Positions 1-5,013 of a stretch of 6,199 bases of DNA are shown one piece after another. The DNA is taken from positions 1 to 6,199 of the forward strand of contig USJP01000109.1 of assembly GCA_900555105.1 (NCBI GenBank). The letters are read 5' to 3'. Origin of the DNA: an uncultured Coriobacteriaceae bacterium (GTDB lineage Bacteria > Actinomycetota > Coriobacteriia > Coriobacteriales > UMGS124). A model generated the notes under the pieces. It saw nothing but the letters and a program-made list of their open reading frames with translations, did no database searches and was not told the origin of the DNA. The stretch's first letter is position 1, and every line of letters starts with the position of its first letter. The translations under genes were made by a program, and so were the position numbers.

Positions 1-256
1 TTACCAACTGCTCGTAGAGCTTGGGGTCAATGGCGTCGCGATCGAACGCGCGCGACTCGAGCTGCTCGAGATCGCCTTCGAGATCGTCGACGCATGAGTA
101 CTTGGCAAGCACCTGCCCAGCAGCACGATGCCTCTCCAACTTGGCCTGAATCTCCTTCATGCGCGGCATGTTGGCGAGCAGCGACTGCAAGTGCCGCTCA
201 TTGGCCGACTCCGCCTGGTATGCGTTCATCGCCTGTCCGCTCGTCTCGTTGCCCAT
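1..256 (-). CDS. Unrecognised charged, helix-rich protein, 5' part only
   Basis: Reading leftwards from the ATG at 256, 85 codons stay open to the window edge, so the C-terminus is missing. The protein begins MGNETSGQAMNAYQAESANE. It is rich in Glu, Gln, Arg, Leu and Ala, with a predicted helical stretch around residues 14-50 (HLQSLLANMPRMKEIQAKLE) and an acidic segment around 56-68. It has no signal peptide, no membrane segment and one cysteine (C55). I do not recognise a family. The start is supported by GGGAAGGG at 265-272, eight bases upstream. Another ATG at 261-259 is in a different frame and closes after 11 codons. Third codon positions are mostly G or C, as in the neighbours, which supports real coding. 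It lies downstream of the flavoprotein on the same strand, but a terminator-like hairpin separates them. I see no clear promoter in the short gap, so it may depend on readthrough. Confidence 0.7.
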   Translation of the reverse strand, partial: MGNETSGQAMNAYQAESANERHLQSLLANMPRMKEIQAKLERHRAAGQVLAKYSCVDDLEGDLEQLESRAFDRDAIDPKLYEQLV

Positions 257-264
257 CTCATTGA

Positions 265-292
265 CCCTTCCCTTCGAACCCCAAACCCCCCC
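265..292 (-). promoter_or_regulatory. Four-tract G-run (G-quadruplex-type) motif containing the ribosome-binding site
   Basis: On the minus strand the leader of the partial gene reads G7, TTT, G4, TTCGAA, G3, AA, G3. This fits the standard G-quadruplex pattern of four G-tracts of at least three with loops of 3, 6 and 2 bases. The last two tracts form the Shine-Dalgarno sequence, and the ATG follows eight bases later. If the RNA folds this way, the ribosome-binding site would be hidden. The pattern is seen directly. Folding and any regulatory role are inference. Confidence 0.45.
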
Positions 293-315
293 ACAGTCCA
301 CAGCACGCGAGAGTA

Positions 316-360
316 CACAAAACCGGCCGCCCCGCACGCTGCGTGCGGCGAGCCGGCCGG
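316..360 (-). terminator. Probable rho-independent terminator of the flavoprotein gene
   Basis: About 20 bases past the flavoprotein stop codon there is a strong GC hairpin. The inner stem CCGCACG/CGTGCGG (332-338 with 342-348) has a three-base loop. The outer stem CCGGCC/GGCCGG (323-328 with 355-360) is joined to it through a small internal loop. On the minus strand the hairpin is followed by TTTTGTGT (322-315). The position, stability and T-rich tail suit termination of the leftward transcript before the partial gene. Confidence 0.65.
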
Positions 361-380
361 CCAGAACTCAAAACGCTATC

Positions 381-2573
381 TTACTTCAAGATCTCCTGGC
401 CGGAGAGCTCCTTGCCCAGGACGCGGCCCAGGGTGAGGGCCATGCCGAGGCTGACGCCCTGGATAGGCGTGGAGTAGTGGGTGCCGAAGCGGCCGCCGGA
501 GTTGTTGCCGGAAGCATAGAGACCCTCGATCGGGTTGAAGTTCTTGTCAAGGACGCGCTGGTTGGCGTCGATGACCAGGCCGTTGAGGCTGACGGTACCC
601 AGAGCAGGCTTCTCCTGCACCTGGATCATGCCGAAGAACGGGGGCTCGTCGATGGGGAGCAGGACGCGCGGGTCGCGACCGAAGTCGGTATCCTTGCCAG
701 CGGCGGCCATCTCGTTGTAACGGTCGATAGATGCCTTGGCGGCGGTAGCCTCCTCGTCGGAGAGACCCATGTACTCGAAGAGCTCCTCCCAGGTGTTGGC
801 TGCGAAGTGGCAGGGCGTACCCGTGGACCACGTGGTCTCGCCAGCGCCACCAGCGGTCTCCTCGCCCTCGGCGCCGCGCTCGACCCAGTGGGCCAGCGTC
901 TCGTCGAGCGAGTCGTCGCGACCAGCGCAGAAGTGCTCGGGCGCGGAGCGGGAAAGCAAGGTCTTGTACTTGGAGTCGAAGAAGGCGTAGAAGCGACCGA
1001 ACTTCCTGCGCTCCATCTGCTCGATGATGCCGAAGCAGCCCATGAACTCCTCGTCGCAGAAGCGCTGCATGTCGGTGTCAAGCCACAGGGCGAAGCGGTA
1101 GGTGCCCTGACGGATAAGCAGGTTCACGGAGTACTTGTCGGAAGTGTACACGACCTCGGGCGAGATGAGGGTGCGCTGAATCGGGTCCATGGAGCCGCCG
1201 GCCCACATGCCCATCTTGATGCCCGAGCCATCGCGGCCAAAGCCGGCGGTACGCATCTTGGAGATGTCCAGGCCGTGAGCGTCGAACAGCTCGCGCTGGT
1301 TCTGCTGGAGCTCCTTGTACATCGCATTGTTTGCGCCGTAGTCACCAGCAGACAGGACGATGCTCTCGCCGGTAAAGCGGTGGTAGTTGCCATCGGCATC
1401 CTGGGCGATGACACCAGTCACGCGGGTGTGGATCTCGGTGCCGTCGGAGATGACGTCGACACCGTCCTCGCCAACCTGCTCAACCTTGCAGGGGACCTCT
1501 TCCTCGGTGGTCTCGAGCACGATGCCCTTGTAGCCCCAGAACCACTGGGCGCCCAGGGACTCGGACTTAGCGATGAGGGCCTTGCCACCGCTCTCCTGGG
1601 CCATGTCGCCAGCGCCTGCACCCTCGCCGAAGCTACCGGCGTTCATGGGGTAGGTGATGGTGCCCTTCCAGCACTTGTAGCCGTTGATGTCGCCGCCGTT
1701 GGCGAAGTACTCGTCGGCGCAACCCTCGACAAGCTCGATCTTCGTGGAGGCAACAACGGACTCGGGGGAGTTCTCCATGAGCCAGTCGACCATCTCGCCG
1801 GAGTTGTCGACGAACTTCTTCACCAGGCAGGGGTTGGTGTAACCCAGAGAACGGCGCTGCCAGTCGGCGATGAACTCGGACTTGTCAATCTCAGGGCAGC
1901 CGGCGTCCATGCAGAACTTGGAGTTGACGGTGCCGATCTGATGCAGGCCGTACCAGAACATGTTGTCCTCGTCCTGGGCCTCGAGCACGACGACCTTCTT
2001 GCCGCCCTCGGCAGCGGTCACAGCGCAGGCAAGGCCGGCGTTGCCGCCGCCGACGATGACGATGTCAGCCTCGGTGGTGTCGACGATATCAGCCTCGTCG
2101 ATCTCGGGCTTGTCGCCGAGCCACTCGGGCGTGGCAACGACATAGGCGGCCTCGGCCGGGAACTCGTAACCGGCCTGCTCCATGCAGTCCTTCACGCCGG
2201 CAACGGTGACGTTGGTGCACAGCGTGGCGCCGGAGATGGCGTCGACGTAGGGGCTGTTGGCCTCGACGATGCGGTTGCACAGGTCGTCGATGTCCTCACG
2301 GAAGTTCTCGGAGTAGTCCTTGCGGCTCGTCTGCGTGACGGTGTAGGTCACCGACGTGATGGCGTCCTCAGACAGCTCGCAGGTAATGTCCATCTCGGCG
2401 AAGCCGGTGGACTGCTTCGACACGTAGGTGCCGGGCGCAAAGGCAAAGGGGGCGAGGTCTGCGGGGGCGTCCTCGGCCTGGGCAGCGCTCACGCCGGTGG
2501 CGGTGATGCCGAGAGCGGCACCGGCAAGGGCGGCAGTCTTCAGAAAGTCGCTGCGGGTGATGCTGGTGGACAT
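381..2573 (-). CDS. Exported FMN/FAD flavoprotein reductase (fumarate reductase/flavocytochrome c-like)
   Basis: This 730-residue protein has a signal peptide, an FMN_bind domain and a FAD_binding_2 reductase domain. Residues 1-33 form the signal: a TRSDFLK motif (6-12), a hydrophobic Ala/Gly/Leu stretch (13-31) and likely cleavage after AQA (31-33). The FMN-binding domain (about 45-135) carries D111-AISGAT, in which T117 is the expected site of covalent FMN attachment by ApbE. The FAD domain opens with IVIVGGGNAG (171-180), a Rossmann GxGxxG motif, with E198 ending the second strand. It closes with GLYASGNNSGG (684-694) and a GVSLGMALTLGR helix (706-717). Such proteins reduce C=C bonds of organic acceptors outside the membrane using electrons passed through FMN. 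The fumarate-binding His and Arg expected in the C-terminal motifs of Shewanella Fcc3 are absent here, so the substrate is probably not fumarate and remains unknown. The start at 2573 is chosen because GGAAAGGA lies five bases upstream; an in-frame ATG at 2615 lacks such a site and would bury the signal peptide. No haem-binding CxxCH is present. It appears monocistronic. Confidence 0.9.
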   Translation of the reverse strand: MSTSITRSDFLKTAALAGAALGITATGVSAAQAEDAPADLAPFAFAPGTYVSKQSTGFAEMDITCELSEDAITSVTYTVTQTSRKDYSENFREDIDDLCNRIVEANSPYVDAISGATLCTNVTVAGVKDCMEQAGYEFPAEAAYVVATPEWLGDKPEIDEADIVDTTEADIVIVGGGNAGLACAVTAAEGGKKVVVLEAQDEDNMFWYGLHQIGTVNSKFCMDAGCPEIDKSEFIADWQRRSLGYTNPCLVKKFVDNSGEMVDWLMENSPESVVASTKIELVEGCADEYFANGGDINGYKCWKGTITYPMNAGSFGEGAGAGDMAQESGGKALIAKSESLGAQWFWGYKGIVLETTEEEVPCKVEQVGEDGVDVISDGTEIHTRVTGVIAQDADGNYHRFTGESIVLSAGDYGANNAMYKELQQNQRELFDAHGLDISKMRTAGFGRDGSGIKMGMWAGGSMDPIQRTLISPEVVYTSDKYSVNLLIRQGTYRFALWLDTDMQRFCDEEFMGCFGIIEQMERRKFGRFYAFFDSKYKTLLSRSAPEHFCAGRDDSLDETLAHWVERGAEGEETAGGAGETTWSTGTPCHFAANTWEELFEYMGLSDEEATAAKASIDRYNEMAAAGKDTDFGRDPRVLLPIDEPPFFGMIQVQEKPALGTVSLNGLVIDANQRVLDKNFNPIEGLYASGNNSGGRFGTHYSTPIQGVSLGMALTLGRVLGKELSGQEILK

Positions 2574-2578
2574 ATGTT

Positions 2579-2586
2579 TCCTTTCC
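2579..2586 (-). promoter_or_regulatory. Ribosome-binding site that fixes the flavoprotein start
   Basis: On the minus strand GGAAAGGA sits five bases before the ATG at 2573. This favours the 730-residue form, which starts directly with a signal peptide, over a 744-residue reading from 2615. Confidence 0.75.
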
Positions 2587-2864
2587 AACACGGTTGTTTC
2601 CGAACCTGCGAGCACGGCCCCTTTGCCGGCTCGCCTTCCGTTCGGGCTGACCCCATCGTGGCGCGCCGACGTCTACTTCACCATGCTGCGACGGGTATGA
2701 AATTCAACGCTCCCAAGCTCATACTCAAAGAATGAGAGAGGCCACCTTGACACGTTGAGCTGGGAGGATGAAAGATTTGGCGGGTTCGGTGCCCGAAAAA
2801 GGGCGATGTGCGAGACAGAGCCGACCCGTCAATCGGCACGCTGTGCAAAGTCCTACGACACCGT
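2587..2864. other. Divergent intergenic region: flavoprotein leader and upstream DNA
   Basis: About 280 bp with no convincing gene. For the leftward flavoprotein gene, the best promoter guess is TTGAGT (2728-2723) with TGAATT 16 bases on (2706-2701). The -10 match is poor, and the leader would be about 125 bases. For the rightward direction there is a perfect -35 hexamer TTGACA at 2747-2752, but only AAAGAT (2771-2776) follows it. Small inverted repeats occur: GCCC/GGGC around an A-rich loop (2791-2804) and GCCGA/TCGGC (2820-2824 with 2833-2837). They match no riboswitch I know. Confidence 0.35.
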
Positions 2865-2894
2865 TTGACTCCGTACCCAAGGGTACGGTACTCT
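2865..2894 (+). promoter_or_regulatory. Probable promoter of the ATPase gene, embedded in the GTAC array
   Basis: TTGACT at 2865-2870 matches the -35 consensus at five of six bases. An 18-base spacer leads to TACTCT at 2889-2894, a weak -10. The spacer and -10 are made up of GTAC repeats, so a protein bound there would compete with RNA polymerase. The predicted transcript start near 2900 would leave a leader of about 30 bases. Confidence 0.4.
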
Positions 2895-2916
2895 AGGGTA
2901 CGGTACTCATGAGTAC
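2871..2916. repeat. Three tandem GTAC-N6-GTAC sites (operator-like array)
   Basis: Six GTAC tetramers start at 2873, 2883, 2888, 2898, 2903 and 2913, giving spacings of 10, 5, 10, 5 and 10. They group into three 14-bp sites on a 15-bp pitch, with one G between neighbours: GTACCCAAGGGTAC (2873-2886), GTACTCTAGGGTAC (2888-2901) and GTACTCATGAGTAC (2903-2916). The third is a perfect palindrome and the other two match at 12 of 14 positions. The first is extended to CCGTACCC/GGGTACGG arms (2871-2888). GGGTACGGTACTC also occurs twice as a direct repeat (2881-2893 and 2896-2908). The array covers the likely promoter and start of transcription of the ATPase gene, so a dimeric repressor binding cooperatively is the natural reading. 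The binding protein is unknown; the ATPase's own winged-helix segment is one candidate. Confidence 0.7.
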
Positions 2917-2922
2917 GAAAAT

Positions 2923-2929
2923 GGGAGGG
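2923..2929 (+). promoter_or_regulatory. Ribosome-binding site that decides the ATPase start
   Basis: GGGAGGG lies three bases before the ATG at 2933. The spacing is short but the match is strong. Two in-frame ATGs upstream (2909, 2921) are less well served. The 2933 start gives MFVGREREL, the usual opening of this family. Confidence 0.6.
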
Positions 2930-2932
2930 CAT

Positions 2933-4357
2933 ATGTTCGTCGGACGTGAGCGTGAACTTGCGGCTCTAGAGCGCATGTACGGCAAGAGCGATTTTCAGAT
3001 GGCTGTCATCTACGGCAGGCGGCGCGTGGGCAAGACCACACTCATCGATGAGTTCACAAAAGACAAGCGGGTGCTGTATTTCACAGCCCAGCAGAAGACC
3101 TCACGGCAGAACCTCGAGCTGTTCAGCGCCGCCGCCTACGCCGCGTTCTCCCTGCCCGGGTCCCTGCCGGCTTTCTCGTCATGGAACGACGCGCTGGCAT
3201 TTGTCGTCGAAAGGGTCGAGTCTGACACAGGGGGCGCGCCGCTCGTCTTCGTCTTCGACGAGTTCCCCTACGCGGCCGAGGCGGACCCTTCCCTGCCGTC
3301 GATATTCCAAACCGCCATCGACCACGGCTTCAAACAGACAAACACCAAGCTGATTCTCTGCGGGAGCAACGAGGGGTTCATGGAAAGCGAGGTACTCGGC
3401 GCCAAAAGCCCCCTATACGGAAGACGGACGATGCAGATTCACCTTAAACCGTTCGACTACCTCGACGCCGCGCGGATGCTGCCGCGTCTTTCCCCCGAGC
3501 AGGAGCTGGCGTATTACGCCACCTTCGGAGGCACGCCGTATTACCTCTCGCAGGTAGACCCTGCACTGACCTACGAGGAGAACGTACGCGAGCTCCTCTT
3601 CGACAGCATGGGCATGCTCTACGAGGAGCCCCTCATGTTGTTGCGCCAGGAGGTTCACGAGCCCGCCCAGTACAACTCCATCCTCGACGCCATCGGGGCG
3701 GGCAACGGCACGTCCACGCGAATCGCCGAGGCAGCCGGGGTAAATCCCAACTCGGTCGGCAAGTACATAAAGACGCTCGTGTCGCTGGGAATCATCGAGA
3801 AGGTGGCCCCTTTTGGGGAGACTACGACTTCGCGCAGCTCGCGCTACCGCATCAAGGACCCGTTCTTCGCCTACTGGTACCGCTTCGTGAGCAGGTATCT
3901 CGGGGCAATCGAGGAAGGCGCGGGCGCGGCTGCGGCCGGATACGCCACCTCGGGGGCCGCGTTCGCAACCTATCTCGGTGGACAGTTCGAGCTGGCGTGC
4001 CTGCAATGGGTGAGTCGCGAGAGCGCTGCGGGGAGGCTTCCCTTCGCGGCACTTGAGTTCGGCAAATGGTGGGGCACCGACCCACAGGCCCGCGAGGAGA
4101 CCGACATCGACGTCGTGGCAGCGAACAAGGCCGAGCACAAGCTGCTCGTCGGGGAATGCAAGTGGCGCAACTCGTTCGACGAGACGGCTGCAATCGAGGC
4201 GCTCGAGCACCGCGCGACCCTTCTGAGAGGGTTCAGCCAGTGCTACCACGTGCTCTTCACAAAGCGTGACGTGAGCGAGGGAACCCGTGAGAAAGTGGCA
4301 GCGAGAAGCGACCTGCGCGTCGTGACGGCAGAGGAGCTCTACCGCGAGTTGGGATGA
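2933..4357 (+). CDS. AAA-type ATPase with winged helix and C-terminal DUF234 nuclease-like domain
   Basis: This 474-residue protein is complete and has the architecture of the ATPase_2 (archaeal-type ATPase) plus DUF234 family. It opens with MFVGREREL. Walker A is GRRRVGKTT (28-36). Walker B is PLVFVFDEF (103-111) with D109 and E110. A sensor-like LCGSNEGFM follows (142-150), then the conserved PLYGRRTMQIHLKPF region (160-174). Residues about 247-297 look like a winged helix: NGTSTRIAEAAG, then NPNSVGKYIKTLVSLGIIEK. RYRIKDPFFAYWYRF (304-318) leads into the C-terminal domain. There E389-TDID-V394 and GECKWRN (407-413) give D393 and E408-x-K410, the core of a PD-(D/E)xK nuclease fold. No signal peptide or membrane segment is seen, so it should be cytosolic. 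The cellular role of this family is not established; ATP-driven DNA handling or defence is inference. Codon use is looser than in the DUF1846 gene, with more A/T-ending codons, which fits horizontal acquisition. It stands alone, divergent from the flavoprotein. Confidence 0.92.
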   Translation: MFVGRERELAALERMYGKSDFQMAVIYGRRRVGKTTLIDEFTKDKRVLYFTAQQKTSRQNLELFSAAAYAAFSLPGSLPAFSSWNDALAFVVERVESDTGGAPLVFVFDEFPYAAEADPSLPSIFQTAIDHGFKQTNTKLILCGSNEGFMESEVLGAKSPLYGRRTMQIHLKPFDYLDAARMLPRLSPEQELAYYATFGGTPYYLSQVDPALTYEENVRELLFDSMGMLYEEPLMLLRQEVHEPAQYNSILDAIGAGNGTSTRIAEAAGVNPNSVGKYIKTLVSLGIIEKVAPFGETTTSRSSRYRIKDPFFAYWYRFVSRYLGAIEEGAGAAAAGYATSGAAFATYLGGQFELACLQWVSRESAAGRLPFAALEFGKWWGTDPQAREETDIDVVAANKAEHKLLVGECKWRNSFDETAAIEALEHRATLLRGFSQCYHVLFTKRDVSEGTREKVAARSDLRVVTAEELYRELG

Positions 4358-4362
4358 TATAA

Positions 4363-4388
4363 GGCGGCCGAAAAAGCGCCGCCGATTT
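4363..4388 (+). terminator. Terminator-like hairpin after the ATPase gene
   Basis: Five bases past the ATPase stop, GGCGGC (4363-4368) pairs with GCCGCC (4378-4383) around a nine-base, A-rich loop. The following GATTT is a poor T-tract, so termination may be weak. Position favours this reading over a chance hairpin. Confidence 0.4.
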
Positions 4389-4430
4389 GCAGACCTGGGA
4401 AAGGGGACGCACGTCCTCATCAGGTGCGCA
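4388..4430. repeat. 43-bp imperfect palindrome (REP-like hairpin)
   Basis: The outer arms TGCAGACCTG (4388-4397) and CAGGTGCGCA (4421-4430) pair at eight of ten positions. Within them, GGACG (4405-4409) and CGTCC (4412-4416) form a second stem around CA. The whole could fold as a long hairpin on either strand. Its nested-stem form resembles dispersed REP-type palindromes, but no second copy is visible in the window, so this is only a structural description. Confidence 0.4.
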
Positions 4431-4438
4431 GCCAAATG

Positions 4439-4458
4439 TTAGTACGTATTAGTACGTG
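4439..4458. repeat. Fourth GTAC-N6-GTAC site within a tandem decamer
   Basis: TTAGTACGTA (4439-4448) is followed directly by TTAGTACGTG (4449-4458), a tandem ten-base repeat. It contains GTACGTATTAGTAC (4442-4455), with the same GTAC-N6-GTAC spacing as the three sites before the ATPase gene. It lies about 85 bases past the ATPase stop and overlaps the stop codon of the flavoprotein relic. The bases between the arms are not palindromic, so it may be a weaker or unrelated site. Confidence 0.45.
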
Positions 4459-4605
4459 ATTGGAATGTCGAGCTCGTAGTCGGGGTCGTCGTTATGGCCC
4501 ATGATCTTGCCGGCGCGATAACCGAAGGTCATGGAGTGCCTGGCGCACACACCGCTTGAGAGGTTCAGATGGCTGTTGTCCACGGTTGACCTGGGCCTCA
4601 CCGCA
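4449..4605 (-). pseudogene. Decayed C-terminus of a second FAD flavoprotein
   Basis: On the minus strand the frame ending at TAA (4451-4449) reads DNSHLNLSSG, then VCARHSMTFGYRAGK, then IMGHNDDPDYELDIPITY. The segment GVCARHSMTFGYRAGK aligns by eye, without gaps, with GVSLGMALTLGRVLGK near the C-terminus of the intact flavoprotein at 381-2573. MTFGYxAGK-type helices are typical of the end of FAD_binding_2 proteins. Third positions are mostly G or C here, unlike a random frame. Just upstream a different frame reads CGEAQVN (4605-4585), the kind of segment expected before this helix, and removing one base would join the two. Nothing upstream resembles the rest of the protein, so this is a truncated, probably frameshifted relic. 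The same frame stays open to an ATG at 4730 but has no ribosome-binding site and no family-like sequence there. The alternative is a small unrelated gene or chance. Confidence 0.45.
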
Positions 4606-4655
4606 ACGACTCCCCCGTCAACGTCTCCATCGACAACGACATCGTGGTCAAGTAG

Positions 4656-4960
4656 GCCGAGCAGACAATCCCCGAAAAACCATCCGATAACATATGAGAA
4701 GGCCCCTCGTCTTGTCGAACGGCATACCATTGCAAGGCAAGGGGTCTCGACGGTCCTGACGTCTTAGGATACCGAGGCCCGAGCTTGGACCAAATTACAT
4801 TGGGGCTTCGCGCACGAGGTCCGTTTCTGGAGGGCTAGCCCGACGGGGCAAGAGACCCTTGGGGCAACGGCGGCCAGCAACGCCCGATACCCGCCTACGA
4901 TGTGCTCCGTGTTTTCCTTGGTGGCCCCGCGCCCCTCTTTCCCAAAAATCCACCGGGACG
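4656..4960. other. Gene-free spacer before the DUF1846 gene
   Basis: About 300 bp in which I see no credible gene on either strand. Open frames here have mixed codon use, no ribosome-binding sites and no recognisable sequence. It contains an imperfect long hairpin (4700-4747) and a perfect 10-bp palindrome GGGCTAGCCC (4832-4841). No riboswitch or T-box signature was recognised. Like the relic before it, it looks like decayed intergenic DNA. Confidence 0.4.
4700..4747. repeat. Imperfect inverted repeat with 18-base loop
   Basis: AGGCCCCTCGTCTTG (4700-4714) and CAAGGCAAGGGGTCT (4733-4747) pair over 15 positions with two mismatches and one G-T pair. No T-tract follows on either strand, so it is not a standard terminator. 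It could be the remnant end of a mobile element or a chance hairpin. Confidence 0.3.
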
Positions 4961-5003
4961 TGGTAGCATCGTCGCCGTCGTTGAAGGCTTGAGCATGAGA
5001 GGA
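4961..5003 (+). promoter_or_regulatory. Candidate extended -10 promoter and ribosome-binding site of the DUF1846 gene
   Basis: TGGTAGCAT (4961-4969) fits an extended -10 element (TG, one base, then TAGCAT). No good -35 lies at the right distance. GAGAGGA (4997-5003) is a good Shine-Dalgarno sequence ten bases before the ATG at 5014. The ribosome-binding site is more secure than the promoter. Confidence 0.4.
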
Positions 5004-5013
5004 CAGACGCACT

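Noticed and set aside
159..2735. 858-codon open frame on the plus strand opposite the flavoprotein gene
   Set aside because: It is the mirror of a GC-rich gene. The product is repetitive Val/Leu/Gly/Ala/Asp sequence with no domains, while the minus strand carries clear flavin-binding motifs.
2747..2776. Perfect TTGACA hexamer as the ATPase promoter
   Set aside because: The -10 partner (AAAGAT, 18-base spacer) is poor and would give a leader of about 150 bases. The TTGACT next to the GTAC array is better placed.
2571..2935. Both divergent genes have start codons inside CATATG
   Set aside because: A six-base palindrome containing ATG is common enough to occur by chance, and no wider symmetry surrounds the two copies.
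3413..4435. 340-codon open frame on the minus strand opposite the ATPase gene
   Set aside because: It is antisense to a protein with clear Walker and nuclease motifs, and its own sequence resembles no family.
4449..4560. Possible tyrosine-recombinase tail (RHS...KIMGHND) in the minus frame
   Set aside because: The spacing between the RH and GH elements is too short for an integrase and no catalytic Tyr context follows. The flavoprotein C-terminal match is better.
4531..4767. 78-codon plus-strand frame beginning MECLAHTPLE
   Set aside because: It is low-complexity Ser/Thr/Pro sequence with no ribosome-binding site, overlapping the more protein-like relic on the other strand.
4741..5013. Possible riboswitch or T-box leader before the DUF1846 gene
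   Set aside because: No T-box motif or known aptamer core was found, and the small hairpins are not arranged as a terminator/antiterminator pair.
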